From positions 1,860,001-1,924,000 of the forward strand of contig LR134135.1 in the NCBI GenBank assembly GCA_900635465.1: a stretch of DNA of 64,000 bases. The letters run 5' to 3'. Below are positions 21,972-31,885 of the stretch, in pieces. A program made the position numbers and the translations under genes. The first letter of the stretch is position 1; each line of letters opens with the position of its first letter. Under the pieces are notes generated by a model that saw only the letters and a list, made by a program, of their open reading frames with translations, searched no databases and was not told where the DNA came from. The DNA comes from Lelliottia amnigena (GTDB lineage Bacteria; Pseudomonadota; Gammaproteobacteria; Enterobacterales; Enterobacteriaceae).

Positions 21972-22552
21972 TACAACTTCACCAAACCACTAAAGCCCAT
22001 AAAGGCCAAAGACATCAAACCGGCCGTCACGAGCGCGATGGCGTTCCCGCGAAAAGGGGCCGGAATATCTGCGGCGGCCAAACGTTCGCGAATGGAGGCA
22101 AACAGCACCATCACCAGCGAAAACCCGACCGCGGCGGAAAAACCGTACAACGCGGATTGCAGGAAATTATGCCCGAGGTTGATGTTCAGCAGCGCAACGC
22201 CGAGAACGGCGCAGTTGGTCGTGATCAGCGGCAGGAAGATGCCGAGCAGACGGTACAGCGCGGGGCTGGTTTTACGTACCACCATTTCGGTAAATTGCAC
22301 CACAAAAGCGATGACCAGAATAAACGCGAGCGTTCTCAAATAGATCAAGCCCAGCGGGATCAATATCCAGGTATCAATCCACCAGGCGCAAATTGAGGCC
22401 ATCGTCATTACAAATGTGGTCGCCAGGCCCATTCCCATAGCGGTTTCCAGCTTTTTGGAAACCCCCATAAAAGGGCAAAGGCCAAGGAACTTCACCAGCA
22501 CGAAGTTGTTAACCAGTACCGTTCCGACGAAGAGCAGTAAGTAATCTGTCAT
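21971..22552 (-). CDS. rsxA: RsxA, electron transport complex subunit A
   Basis: RsxA is a 193-residue inner-membrane subunit with six predicted membrane segments, homologous to RsxE. Conserved cysteines lie in [20 protein letters not shown] and [17 protein letters not shown]. The start at 22552 ([17 protein letters not shown]) is the family start; an upstream in-frame codon at 22609 would add 19 unsupported residues. It is the first gene of rsxABCDGE-nth. Confidence 0.95.
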   Translation of the reverse strand: MTDYLLLFVGTVLVNNFVLVKFLGLCPFMGVSKKLETAMGMGLATTFVMTMASICAWWIDTWILIPLGLIYLRTLAFILVIAFVVQFTEMVVRKTSPALYRLLGIFLPLITTNCAVLGVALLNINLGHNFLQSALYGFSAAVGFSLVMVLFASIRERLAAADIPAPFRGNAIALVTAGLMSLAFMGFSGLVKL

Positions 22553-22628
22553 TATTACGCCTGAAATAAAAAAGCCGCCTATTATCGGATAAACCACACC
22601 GGGCGACAACAGGATAACTGTAAGGTTA

Positions 22629-23069
22629 TTACGGATTCACAAAGGTCTTCTTCACGCGAGCAGAGCGCCTGAAGTAAGGGGCAAAGAGTGAGGCTGCCAG
22701 CAGCGGAAACAACAACTGACGCACCGCTAATCCGTCTGAAACAGGCGAAAAGGCAAAGGCTTTTAACGCCAGCAGCACAGAAATAAGCAGCCAGATAATA
22801 TAGTGTTTAGGCACTTTCTGACGTCGCTTAAAGAATGCAATGGTCAGCCAGAGGGTGTAGTACCACATCGCAATCGCAAAGCCGAAAGAAATAAACCACA
22901 TGGCGATATTCATTGTGCTTTGTGAGGTCAAATTCTTAAGTGCGTAGGGTGTAACGAGCGCGGTGGAATAAAGCAGCAACGCCAGCGAGGCACTTAATAA
23001 TGCAACCAGCAACCAGGCAAGCGGAGCGAATAACCAGCCTCCGATTTTCTCTCCAGGCAATGTGGCCAT
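22629..23069 (-). CDS. ydgK: YdgK inner-membrane protein (DUF2569)
   Basis: The 146-residue protein has four predicted membrane segments and begins [21 protein letters not shown], matching YdgK. The start at 23069 is chosen for GGGAGA seven bases upstream. It lies upstream of rsxA on the same strand, as in E. coli. Its function is not known. Confidence 0.85.
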   Translation of the reverse strand: MATLPGEKIGGWLFAPLAWLLVALLSASLALLLYSTALVTPYALKNLTSQSTMNIAMWFISFGFAIAMWYYTLWLTIAFFKRRQKVPKHYIIWLLISVLLALKAFAFSPVSDGLAVRQLLFPLLAASLFAPYFRRSARVKKTFVNP

Positions 23070-23156
23070 GTTATCTCCCAAAATTCTGCGCGAAATGAAA
23101 CCCTGCAAATTTGCCGGGGCGTGAGTATATAACATTTCGCGCGGTTGGGTACCGTC

Positions 23157-23372
23157 TTAGAGCACGTAGCGCCAAACGGTTTTCGGGACCTCGCCGACAT
23201 TGAACAGGCGTCCGCCAGAAACCAGCTCTGCTCTGCGGTGATCGGCTGCACGGTACATATTGATGATTTCCTGATTGTCGATCAGCGTGTAGTTCAGATG
23301 ATCAAACAGTTTTTCCAGGCTCTCGAGAGAACTGATTTTGCGAAATTTTAATAAATAGTCCTGAACCGTCAT
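23157..23372 (-). CDS. cnu: Cnu (YdgT), H-NS/StpA co-regulator of the Hha family
   Basis: Cnu is a 71-residue Hha-family protein that binds H-NS and StpA and modulates silencing of horizontally acquired genes; it also binds the oriC cnb site in E. coli. The sequence [30 protein letters not shown]...[18 protein letters not shown] is nearly identical to the E. coli protein. The start at 23372 is the family start. Its neighbours are ydgK and blr. Confidence 0.95.
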   Translation of the reverse strand: MTVQDYLLKFRKISSLESLEKLFDHLNYTLIDNQEIINMYRAADHRRAELVSGGRLFNVGEVPKTVWRYVL

Positions 23373-23606
23373 ATTAATAAGTTTCCATTTTAAAGTAAGT
23401 CGTACCGAGCACCTGTAGGGTAATTCGCACGAATAATAAACGGATAAAGAAAGGCGTAAATGGCCCATTCAAATGTTAAGGCTAAATTAGGAGTTTTCTA
23501 GGGAGAAAACAGGCGTCGGACGACACCTGGAAAAGAAGGTTAACCCTGATTAACATCCCAGGCAATATGCAACTGACAACATGTGTCACTCTTTAGGTGG
23601 GGAAGG

Positions 23607-23744
23607 TTACTTTGCCTGCGAGGCGGCAACCGGCTCAGGCGGCTGATAGTTATCAATATGACTTGCCACGCCGAGAAGAACGACGGAAACACCCAGGACA
23701 ACCCATCCTGCTAACTCAATGATTCGATTGATTATTGACGCCAT
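23607..23744 (-). CDS. blr: Blr small divisome-associated membrane protein
   Basis: A 45-residue protein lies between cnu and ydgJ, exactly where E. coli has blr. It reads INRIIELAGWVVLGVSVVLL and continues GVASHIDNYQPPEP, closely matching E. coli Blr (41 residues): one membrane segment, then the GVASHIDNYQPPE tail. Blr is a small inner-membrane protein linked to cell division and beta-lactam tolerance. The ATG at 23744 gives four extra N-terminal residues (MASI) compared with E. coli. Confidence 0.85.
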   Translation of the reverse strand: MASIINRIIELAGWVVLGVSVVLLGVASHIDNYQPPEPVAASQAK

Positions 23745-23978
23745 GATTTGAGTTTGTAATTTATCCATAAATACAGGATGTGAATGTTACAGCGCGATAT
23801 CCCGCATCGCAAGTCTTTTGAAGACGGTTTACCTTCAGCAATTCAGTGAGTTATCTGAATATCTCCCGGTCATTCGTGGGATCATGCTATTTTTGTTAAT
23901 GTAATCCATTACAAAATGATTGTGACGTCATTGTTGATAGTGTGAAAATGCGTGAACGACAAGATAAGAGGCAACGAC

Positions 23979-25019
23979 ATGAGTGACAAAATTCGCGTTG
24001 GATTAATTGGTTACGGCTACGCCAGTAAGACCTTTCACGCGCCGCTGATTGCGGGCACGCCCGGGATGGAGCTGGCCGCCGTCTCAAGCAGTGATGCGTC
24101 AAAAGTACATGCGGACTGGCCAACCGTAGCCGTCGTTTCTGAACCTAAAAAACTTTTTGACGATCCCAATATCGACTTGATTGTTATTCCTACGCCAAAT
24201 GATACCCACTTCCCGTTGGCGAAAGCGGCGCTCGAAGCGGGGAAGCATGTGGTTGTCGATAAACCGTTCACCGTAACGTTGTCGCAGGCGCGGGAGCTGG
24301 ATGCGCTGGCAAAAAGCCTGGGGCGCTTGCTCTCCGTTTTCCATAACCGTCGCTGGGACAGTGATTTTCTCACGGTCAAAGCGCTGATCGGCGAAGGCAC
24401 GTTAGGCGAGGTGGCTTACTTCGAATCCCACTTTGACCGTTTCCGCCCTCAGGTGCGCAACCGCTGGCGCGAGCAGGCCGGTCCGGGCAGTGGAATTTGG
24501 TACGACTTGGCACCTCATCTACTCGATCAGGCCGTTAATCTGTTCGGTTTGCCGGTCAGTATGACGGTCGATCTGGCGCAACTGCGTCCAGGCGCACAGG
24601 CCACGGATTATTTCCACGCCGTTCTGAGCTATCCGCAGCGCCGCGTAGTGCTTCACGGCACCATGCTGGCCGCAGCAGAATCTGCCCGCTATATCGTCCA
24701 CGGTACGCGCGGCAGTTACGTTAAGTTTGGCTTAGATCCGCAGGAAGACCGACTGAAAAACGGCGAGCGTTTGCCGCAGGAAGACTGGGGGTACGACATG
24801 CGTGATGGTGTATTGACGCGCGTGGAAGGTGAAGAGCAGGTACAGGAAACCTGGCTGACGCTACCGGGCAACTATCCGGCTTATTACGCGGGAATCCGCG
24901 ATGCGCTTAACGGCACGGGCGAAAACCCGGTGCCGGCCAGTCAGGCCATTCAGATTATGGAGCTGATTGAACTGGGTATCGAATCCGCTAAGCATCGCTC
25001 GACGCTCTGCCTCGCGTAA
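23979..25019 (+). CDS. ydgJ: YdgJ Gfo/Idh/MocA-family oxidoreductase
   Basis: The 346-residue product is a predicted NAD(P)-dependent dehydrogenase. The N-terminal Rossmann fold shows VGLIGYGYASKTFHAPLI and the family EKP-like motif GKHVVVDKPFTVTL. The catalytic-domain motif is FHNRRWDSDF...LGEVAYFESHFDRFRP, and a histidine-containing DLAPHLLDQA follows. The substrate is unknown. The start at 23979 is preferred over 23952 because AAGAGG lies upstream and MSDKIRVGLIGYG matches the family start. A bidirectional terminator separates it from add. Confidence 0.9.
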   Translation: MSDKIRVGLIGYGYASKTFHAPLIAGTPGMELAAVSSSDASKVHADWPTVAVVSEPKKLFDDPNIDLIVIPTPNDTHFPLAKAALEAGKHVVVDKPFTVTLSQARELDALAKSLGRLLSVFHNRRWDSDFLTVKALIGEGTLGEVAYFESHFDRFRPQVRNRWREQAGPGSGIWYDLAPHLLDQAVNLFGLPVSMTVDLAQLRPGAQATDYFHAVLSYPQRRVVLHGTMLAAAESARYIVHGTRGSYVKFGLDPQEDRLKNGERLPQEDWGYDMRDGVLTRVEGEEQVQETWLTLPGNYPAYYAGIRDALNGTGENPVPASQAIQIMELIELGIESAKHRSTLCLA

Positions 25020-25025
25020 ATAAAG

Positions 25026-25048
25026 AAGGCCGGCGAAATGCCGGCCTT
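25026..25048. terminator. bidirectional terminator between ydgJ and add
   Basis: AAGGCCGGC-GAAAT-GCCGGCCTT forms a 9-bp stem flanked by A and T residues on both sides, between convergent ydgJ and add. Confidence 0.85.
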
Positions 25049-25053
25049 TCAAA

Positions 25054-26052
25054 TCATCCTGCGACTAATTCGCGCAGCGCTTGTTTCTCAGATGGCGTTA
25101 AGAACGCAATTTCCAGCCCGTTAATCTGCGCCTGACGAATCTGTTCACGGCTCAGACCCGCCTGCGGTGCCGCAACATTGTATTCGTGAATAATATCAAC
25201 ACCCTGTACCGCCGGATCGTCGGTGTTCAACGTTGCCAGAACGCCATGTTCCAGGAATGTTTTTAGCGGATGCTGCGCCAGCGAAGCGACGGTGCTGGTC
25301 TGAATATTGGACGTCAGACAGGATTCGATGCCGATACGTTGTTCCGCGAGGAAATCCATCAGCGCGCGATCTTCAACGGCTTTCACACCGTGGCCGATAC
25401 GCTCTGCGCCCAGCTCGCGAATAGCCTGCCAGATGCTTTCTGGGCCCGCTGCTTCCCCGGCATGAACCGTGATATGCCAGCCAGCGTCGCGTGCGCGGTT
25501 GAAATGAGAGAGGAACAGACTGCCCGGGAAGCCCAGCTCATCGCCAGCCAGATCGATAGCCGTGATATGGTCACGATGGGCCAGCAGACCCTCTAGCTCC
25601 TGCAGACAGGCGGACTCGCCGAAAGTGCGGCTCATAATCCCGATTAAACGCGCCTGGACGTTAAAGGCTTTACAGCCTTCGCGAACGCCTTCGATAACCG
25701 CCTCTACCACGCCTTCAATCGGCAGACCGTGGGTCATGGCCATATAACCAGGGGAAAAACGTAATTCGACATAATGCAGGCCGTTACGCGCTGCGTCTTC
25801 GATGTTCTCAAACGCCACGCGGCGACAGGCATCCAGAGAGGCAAGCACTTTGACACCCCAGTCGAGTTTACTCAGGAAACTCACGAGGTCAGGTTCGTTA
25901 GCGGTGACCTGTACATGAGGAATTAATGACTCAAGCGTTGCTGCGGGAAGTGACAAATTAAACTGGCGGCCAAGGTCGAGAATGGTCTGGGCGCGAATGT
26001 TGCCGTCAAGATGGCGGTGAATGTCCGTTAAAGGTAGGCGTGTATCGATCAT
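25054..26052 (-). CDS. add: adenosine deaminase Add
   Basis: Add hydrolyses adenosine and deoxyadenosine to inosine and deoxyinosine in purine salvage. The 332-residue product has the zinc-binding HRHLDGN at about residues 12-18, the catalytic [19 protein letters not shown] and the metal-binding NTDDPAV. The start at 26052 ([18 protein letters not shown]) matches E. coli. It lies downstream of malY on the same strand, as in E. coli. Confidence 0.96.
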   Translation of the reverse strand: MIDTRLPLTDIHRHLDGNIRAQTILDLGRQFNLSLPAATLESLIPHVQVTANEPDLVSFLSKLDWGVKVLASLDACRRVAFENIEDAARNGLHYVELRFSPGYMAMTHGLPIEGVVEAVIEGVREGCKAFNVQARLIGIMSRTFGESACLQELEGLLAHRDHITAIDLAGDELGFPGSLFLSHFNRARDAGWHITVHAGEAAGPESIWQAIRELGAERIGHGVKAVEDRALMDFLAEQRIGIESCLTSNIQTSTVASLAQHPLKTFLEHGVLATLNTDDPAVQGVDIIHEYNVAAPQAGLSREQIRQAQINGLEIAFLTPSEKQALRELVAG

Positions 26053-26149
26053 GGTCGCACTCTTTTTCTGGTTAAAGTGCGACACATTATAAAAACAAAA
26101 CGGGGCAAAAAGCTATTTGCGCAACGGAATATTCTATTGCGCAATGTGA

Positions 26150-27322
26150 TTAGAGCAGGGTGGTGATCCCGGCAATGAGCCGTTGGACACCTTGCTCCAG
26201 CTTGCTGCGCGGGCAACCCGCATTCAGGCGCACAAATCCGTTGCCTTCCGCGCCGTAGGTGAATCCCGGCATAATGGCGACTTTTTGTTGCTCGATCAGC
26301 ACTTTTTGCAGCGCGTTGTCGTCAATGTTTAGAGGGCGAAGATCGATCCACGCCAGATAGGTGGCTTCTGGCGGCTGCCAGTGGAGATTCGGAAAAGTGC
26401 TGTTTAATTTTTCAGCGATATAGCGAAGGTTGTCAGCCAGATATTCTCGCAGCGCATCCAGCCACGGCTCACCTTGCTGATACGCCGCGATATGTGCCGT
26501 CAGCGCCAGAACAGAAGGGGAAGAGAGTCCATAGCGCCCTTTCAACGCACTCAGATAGGCGTTACGGCTTTCGTCATCATCGATCAAACCATACGCGCCG
26601 GTCAGGGCCGGAATATTAAAGCTTTTCGACGCCGAGGTCAGCAGTGCCCATTTGCTGCGCGCCACTTCATTCCACGGCGTATGACGATGATCTCCCCAGA
26701 CCATATCCATATGAATTTCATCGCTGATTACTGCAACGTTGTAGCGCTTGCACAGTTCAGCCATCGTCTGTAACTCGTCGCGGGTCCAGACTTTGCCAGT
26801 CGGATTTTGCGGGCTGCAAAGCAGTAAAACCGTGTTTGAAGGCTGAGAGAGCGCCGCTTCAAGTTTGGCCATATCGCATTGCCAGCCCGAAGCCTGCTTT
26901 TCCATCGCCACGGGCACAACGTGGCGCTCATTGCCTTCAATGGCTTTATAGAAAGCATCATACGCGGGCGTGTGAACCACGATGCCATCACCAGGTTTTG
27001 ACCAGAGGCGGATCAGTTCGGAAACCATGTAGATCACCGACGGCCCATACACAATTGAGTTCACATCGATATCACTGTTAAAACGTTGCTTAAACCAGTG
27101 CGCGACAGCGGCAAGAAATTCGTCATTTTTCCAGCGGCTGTAACCGAATACGCCGTGGTTAATGCGCTGGTGCAACGCCTCGGTGATGCAGGGCGCGGTC
27201 GCGAAATCCATATCCGAGATGGTAAACGGCAGCAGGTCGGCAGCGCCAAAACGGTCGGCCACATAATCCCACTGCGTACACCAGGTTCCGTGCCGATCAA
27301 CCACCGTTGAGAAATCAAACAT
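26150..27322 (-). CDS. malY: MalY PLP-dependent cystathionine beta-lyase / maltose repressor
   Basis: MalY is a fold-type I PLP enzyme with beta C-S lyase activity that also antagonises MalT. The 390-residue product has the cofactor lysine in SASKSFNIPALTGAYG, the pyridine-binding ISDEIHMD, and NPTGKVWT. The C-terminal RLNAGCPRS provides the carboxylate-binding arginine. It is transcribed after malX, with a stable hairpin in the 50-bp gap. Confidence 0.95.
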   Translation of the reverse strand: MFDFSTVVDRHGTWCTQWDYVADRFGAADLLPFTISDMDFATAPCITEALHQRINHGVFGYSRWKNDEFLAAVAHWFKQRFNSDIDVNSIVYGPSVIYMVSELIRLWSKPGDGIVVHTPAYDAFYKAIEGNERHVVPVAMEKQASGWQCDMAKLEAALSQPSNTVLLLCSPQNPTGKVWTRDELQTMAELCKRYNVAVISDEIHMDMVWGDHRHTPWNEVARSKWALLTSASKSFNIPALTGAYGLIDDDESRNAYLSALKGRYGLSSPSVLALTAHIAAYQQGEPWLDALREYLADNLRYIAEKLNSTFPNLHWQPPEATYLAWIDLRPLNIDDNALQKVLIEQQKVAIMPGFTYGAEGNGFVRLNAGCPRSKLEQGVQRLIAGITTLL

Positions 27323-27342
27323 TTTTGTTCGTCCTTTAAGTG

Positions 27343-27365
27343 AAAACCCCCTTCAGCGAAGGGGG
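27343..27365 (-). terminator. hairpin between malX and malY
   Basis: CCCCCTTC / GAAGGGGG forms an 8-bp GC-rich stem with a three-base loop, followed on the minus strand by TTTTCACTT. It looks like a leaky terminator reducing malY relative to malX, or an RNA-stabilising stem. Confidence 0.6.
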
Positions 27366-27372
27366 CGAGACG

Positions 27373-28965
27373 TCAGGCTTCTACCGTTCTCATCAGGGTT
27401 GAAAGCTCATCCTTGACCGATTGCACCTGCGGGCCAATGACCACCTGCAGATTATGCTGGTTGAGCTGTACCACGCCGATAGCGCGATTCGCTTTCAGCG
27501 CGTTGGTGTCGACTTTGGACATATCGCTGACCGACAGACGTAAACGGGTGATGCAGTTATCCAGCGAGGTAATATTATCCGCGCCACCGAGTGCCGCCAG
27601 AATTGCCGGGGTGTTATAGCCTGATTTCCCGACCGTGCCCGCAACAGCCGTTTCAACGCTGCTGGCGGTGTCCGTATCGCGACCCGGCGTTTTCAGGTTA
27701 AAGCGAGTGATTGCGAAGCGGAAGATCGCGTAATACACCGCGAACCAGATGGCCGCGACAACCGGCACCAGATACCACTTGGTTGACAGGCCATGCAGAA
27801 TGCCGAACACCACGAAGTCGATCACGTTGCCGTCAGTATTGCCGATAGTGACGCCCAGAACTGCCATAGTGGTAAAGCCCAGACCCGTCAGCACCGCGTG
27901 AATGAGATACAGCACCGGGGCGACGAACAGGAACAGGAACTCGATCGGCTCGGTCGTACCGCCGACCACGCAGGCGATTACGCCAGAGATCAGCAGACCT
28001 TTAATTTTATGACGATTCTCAGGGCGCGCACAGTGGTACATCGCCAGCGCCGCCCCCGGTAAACCACCCAGGAAGGCCGGCATTTTACCCTGTGACAGGA
28101 AGCGTGTGGCGCTCTCGGAGAAACCATGCGTGGTTGGACAGCTCAGCTGCGCCTGGAAGATGGTCAGCGCGCCACTCACATCGTGGCCGCAGACGTCCAT
28201 CGTGCCGCCTGCTTCGGTAAAGCGGATCAACGCCACCAGAATATGCTGCAAACCAAACGGCAGCAGCAGGCGCTCACCGGTACCAAAAATCATCGGGCCA
28301 AAGTCACCCGCGCTGTTAATAATGTGACCAATACCGGTGATACCCAAGGCAAAGACCGGCCATACCAGCGGGATCACCAGGCCAAACAGGCCCATCACCA
28401 CCGTGGTAATGATCGGCACAAAACGGGTACCGCCGAAAAAGGCCAGCGCATCCGGAAGACGAATATTATGGAAACGCTCGTGCAGCATCCAGATAATCAC
28501 CCCGGCGATAACCGCGCCGAGAATACCGGTATCGATCGACTGAATGCCGATCACGTTCTGGATGTTATTGGCTTTGAGAATGGCTGCGTCGGTAGTGGGC
28601 AGAATCCCCTTCGCCGTCAACCAGAAATTCACCGCCAGATTCATGACAGCATAGCCGACGAAACCGGCAAATGCCGCGACGCCTTTGTTCTCACGCGCCA
28701 GACCCAGCGGGATAGCAATACAGAACATTACGGGCAGGAAGCTAAACGCGAAGGAGCCGACTTTGCTCATCCAGACAAAGATCGCCTGCAGCACCGGATT
28801 GCCCAGGAACGGAATCAGCGTCACGACATCGTGGCTGCTTAATGAACTGCCGATCCCCAGCATGATCCCGCAAAAAGAGAGGAGCGCCACGGGTAACATA
28901 AAGGTTTTACCCAGTTGCTGGAAAAACTCCCACAGCGATATTTTTTGTGCTGCTTTCGCCGTCAT
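27373..28965 (-). CDS. malX: MalX PTS permease, EIICB component
   Basis: MalX is a phosphotransferase permease of the glucose/maltose EIICB type. The 530-residue product has an N-terminal EIIC domain with about ten membrane segments (residues 15-430; GGTTEPIEFLFLF is the sugar-site motif) and a C-terminal EIIB domain with the phosphorylated cysteine in DNITSLDNCITRLRL. E. coli MalX can transport glucose and maltose; its natural substrate is uncertain. The gene diverges from its repressor gene malI across two MalI operators. Confidence 0.94.
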   Translation of the reverse strand: MTAKAAQKISLWEFFQQLGKTFMLPVALLSFCGIMLGIGSSLSSHDVVTLIPFLGNPVLQAIFVWMSKVGSFAFSFLPVMFCIAIPLGLARENKGVAAFAGFVGYAVMNLAVNFWLTAKGILPTTDAAILKANNIQNVIGIQSIDTGILGAVIAGVIIWMLHERFHNIRLPDALAFFGGTRFVPIITTVVMGLFGLVIPLVWPVFALGITGIGHIINSAGDFGPMIFGTGERLLLPFGLQHILVALIRFTEAGGTMDVCGHDVSGALTIFQAQLSCPTTHGFSESATRFLSQGKMPAFLGGLPGAALAMYHCARPENRHKIKGLLISGVIACVVGGTTEPIEFLFLFVAPVLYLIHAVLTGLGFTTMAVLGVTIGNTDGNVIDFVVFGILHGLSTKWYLVPVVAAIWFAVYYAIFRFAITRFNLKTPGRDTDTASSVETAVAGTVGKSGYNTPAILAALGGADNITSLDNCITRLRLSVSDMSKVDTNALKANRAIGVVQLNQHNLQVVIGPQVQSVKDELSTLMRTVEA

Positions 28966-29017
28966 AAAACGACTCCTTTATTGTTAAAATAAATGTTACG
29001 TCTTCATTGCAGCGAAA

Positions 29018-29033
29018 GATAAAACGTTTTACC
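29018..29033. promoter_or_regulatory. MalI operator (malX side)
   Basis: GATAAAACGTTTTACC is a near-perfect palindrome matching the known MalI site GATAAAACGTTTTATC. It lies 53 bp upstream of the malX start. Confidence 0.85.
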
Positions 29034-29096
29034 AAAGTTTAGTGCGCGCTGAATCACATTCTCATGCTTTAATTCGCAGTATAAAGATAACGTATT

Positions 29097-29112
29097 GATA
29101 AAACGTTTTACC
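29097..29112. promoter_or_regulatory. MalI operator (malI side)
   Basis: A second copy of GATAAAACGTTTTACC, identical to the first and 79 bp away, lies 31 bp upstream of the malI start. This indicates autoregulation and possibly looping between the two sites. Confidence 0.85.
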
Positions 29113-29142
29113 GGTCTGAACATCAGGGAGTTACGCGTTCAC

Positions 29143-30171
29143 ATGTCTGTTGCGAAAAAAATCACCATTAATGACGTTGCGCTGGCGGCGGGCGTCTCGG
29201 TTAGCACCGTGTCGCTGGTCTTGAGTGGGAAAGGACGAATTTCTGCCGCCACGGGCCAGCGCGTCAATGATGCGGTTGAGCAACTGGGGTTTGTGCGCAA
29301 TCGACAGGCGGCATCACTGCGAGGCGGGCAAAGTGGCGTCATCGGCCTGATTGTTCGCGATCTGACATCCCCGTTTTATGCTGAACTGACCGCGGGGCTT
29401 ACCGAAGCACTGGAAGCACAGGGGCGGATGGTTTTTCTGATGCACGGTGGCCGCGAGCCGGAACAGCTGCTGTCTCGTCTGGATATGTTACTTACTCAGG
29501 GGGTGGACGGCGTAATTATCGCGGGCGCTTCTGGCGCGGGGAGCGAACTTTGCGAACGCGCGGCCGACAAAGGCATTCCGCTGGTATTTGCTTCACGTGC
29601 CAGCTATTTCGATGAAGCCGATACGCTGCGACCCGACAACATGCAGGCCGCGCAAATGCTGACCGAACATCTTATTCGTCGCGGGCATCAGCGTATTGCA
29701 TGGCTAGGCGGTAAAAGTTCTTCACTGACGCGCGCCGAGCGAGTGGGCGGCTACTGCGCCACGCTGATTAAATACGGTTTACCTTTCCACAGCGAATGGG
29801 TTGTCGAGTGCGAGTCCAGTCAAAAGAAAGCGGCGGAAGCGATGGGCGCATTGCTTAGCAGCAACCCAACTATCAGCGCGGTCATTTGCTATAACGACAT
29901 TATTGCGATGGGGGCATGGTTCGGGTTGATTCGTGCGGGTCGCCAGACGGGAGAGGGCGGCGTTGAGGCGTTTTTCGACCATCAGGTGGCGCTGGGGGCA
30001 TTTGCTGACGTCGGTGAAAATGCGCTCGATGATTTACCCATCGTCTGGGCGACGACCCCTGCACGTGAGATGGGTTATACGCTCGCGGATCGCATCATGC
30101 AGCGCATTGATAAATCGGAAGTGCAGGCCGGTCATCAGATTGTGTCGGCGCGACTGGTGACGGTGAAATAG
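29143..30171 (+). CDS. malI: MalI LacI-family repressor of malXY
   Basis: MalI is a 342-residue LacI/GalR-family repressor. The N-terminal helix-turn-helix reads KITINDVALAAGVSVSTVSLVLSGKGRIS, followed by the hinge and a periplasmic-binding-protein-like effector domain (GVIGLIVRDLTSPFYAELTAG). The start at 29143 matches E. coli; a frame-open extension to 29095 would run through the operator and is unlikely. In E. coli, hdhA and the uid genes follow; here a terminator and ydgA follow directly. Confidence 0.94.
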   Translation: MSVAKKITINDVALAAGVSVSTVSLVLSGKGRISAATGQRVNDAVEQLGFVRNRQAASLRGGQSGVIGLIVRDLTSPFYAELTAGLTEALEAQGRMVFLMHGGREPEQLLSRLDMLLTQGVDGVIIAGASGAGSELCERAADKGIPLVFASRASYFDEADTLRPDNMQAAQMLTEHLIRRGHQRIAWLGGKSSSLTRAERVGGYCATLIKYGLPFHSEWVVECESSQKKAAEAMGALLSSNPTISAVICYNDIIAMGAWFGLIRAGRQTGEGGVEAFFDHQVALGAFADVGENALDDLPIVWATTPAREMGYTLADRIMQRIDKSEVQAGHQIVSARLVTVK

Positions 30172-30208
30172 TGGGATGTTTCTGAGAGACGCGTGTTTCG
30201 GGCAAATG

Positions 30209-30233
30209 AAAAGCCCCTCAACCGAGGGGCTTT
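30209..30233. terminator. bidirectional terminator between malI and ydgA
   Basis: AAAAGCCCCTC / GAGGGGCTTT forms a 10-11-bp stem with a four-base loop flanked by A/T runs, between convergent malI and ydgA. Confidence 0.9.
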
Positions 30234-30238
30234 AAAAA

Positions 30239-31784
30239 TTACTGCTGCGGTACGGCAGGCATTGCGGGGGCTACGGGTTCGGCAGGTGCTGCCTGTCCCG
30301 GCAGGCCGAGGGTAGGCATACCAAACATGCCGACAAACTCTTCCAGCGGCATTTTCTGACCGTTAAGTGTGACCTGACCATTGGCATATTGCAGGCTGGT
30401 CCCAATCACGTTGTCTTCAAGCGTAGTGATACGGAACATCTGGCCCATGGCCGCCATCCCTTTCACCTGCTGGCTCGCCAGTTTTGCGGCGTCCGCTTCG
30501 TTATACCCTTCCAGCTTCGCAATCTGAGTCATGAACTCGGTTGCCATATCCACGGGAATGGTCAGCTTGCTTTCAAGCGATTTCACGCTGCGATCCACTT
30601 CCTGCGCCAGCGTTTGTGCCTCGCCAGTTGCTGTCGCGGGATCTTTCAGGAATAACGACAGGTTGAAGTTGGTTTCGCCTTTGCTGTTTTTCCAGCTCAG
30701 CGGCGCAATCGTAATAACCGGTTCGCCTTTTAACAGAATGGGCAGATTACTGAGCAGTGCATCCATCGCTTTTTGCTGATACAGCTCAGGATTCTTTGTC
30801 ATCAGCTCTTTATCCGCGAGCAACGCCTGGCTCTGCGCACGATACTGCTGGCTAAACTGGTGCCACGCCTGGCCATCAATATTGCCCACTTTTGCGGTCA
30901 GTTTGCCGGAACCCAAATCCTGCCCCTGTACTTTGAGGCTTTTCAGGGTGTAATCCAGTTGGCTGTCGATATTCTTGCCGTCTTTAGAAATCTCAGATTT
31001 ACCGTTGAGATCCATGTCTTCCAGTACGGCCATCTCTTTCCCTTCAACGCCGATGGACAGCTTACCGAGGGAAATTTTTTGATCGCCAATACGCTCGTCA
31101 AAGCTGGTGAGGCGGCTACTACCGTCAGCTTTCAAATTATTAAAGGTCAACTGAACCTTCTGGTCGTATTCATTCACTGCGTTAACCAGTCCGCTTTCTG
31201 CGCTACCCGATAGTGAGAATTCATTACCTTCACGATCGGCATCAAGCTGGAAATTGCCGCCGCTGAAAGCCACTTTCTCGTCGCCTTTTTCGTAGTTCAG
31301 GGCTTTAAGGGCGATATCAGAGCGCGTATCACCGGCATAGCTAATGCGGGTATCAATAACAAACGGTGGCTCGTTCTTCGCCAGATCAAACAGCGGCTTG
31401 GACGCTTCGTTGTTGACCAGCGTGGTTTTTACCGACGCCATGGGAAGGGATCAGGTTGAAATGCTTCAGCTGCGCAAACGGGAACGGACCGTGATCGATA
31501 ACTTCATCCAGCACAACGCTTTGCCCGGCTTTCAGCCAGGTGTTTTCAGTCCCGGCAGCGGGCTTAACAACCAGCTGCATATGGCTGGTAAACACGCCGC
31601 GCTGATAATCCTGATAGCTTAGCTCCAGTCCGGCTTCCGGGGCGGTACGTTTCATTTCGCTGTTGGCCTGTGCGACCATCTCTGCCAGACGGCTTTCCAG
31701 TTGCTTTCCTGTGAACCAGGACGCGCCCGTCCAGACCACGCCCAGCGCGACTACAACTCCAACCGCTATAACCGATTTTTTCAT
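30239..31784 (-). CDS. ydgA: YdgA DUF945 protein (single-base frameshift in this sequence)
   Basis: YdgA is a DUF945-family protein with an N-terminal membrane anchor (MKKSVIAVGVVVALGVVW) and a large extracytoplasmic region, attached to the inner membrane in E. coli. Its function is unknown. The frame breaks at 31442-31444: GGG on the plus strand where GG restores NLIPSMASVKTTLVNNEASKPLFD. After correction the protein has 514 residues, slightly longer than the E. coli one, with a Pro/Ala-rich tail. The indel is probably an error. The neighbour manA is upstream on the same strand. Confidence 0.9.
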
Positions 31785-31885
31785 CGTCATTATCCCTAAA
31801 ATGAAACCAGGCGGAGTTAACCGCCTGGCAATGTAAGAAGTCTCTGTCTAGCTTAGCAAGAGTTGTTAAAAACGTCAGTAAGTTG

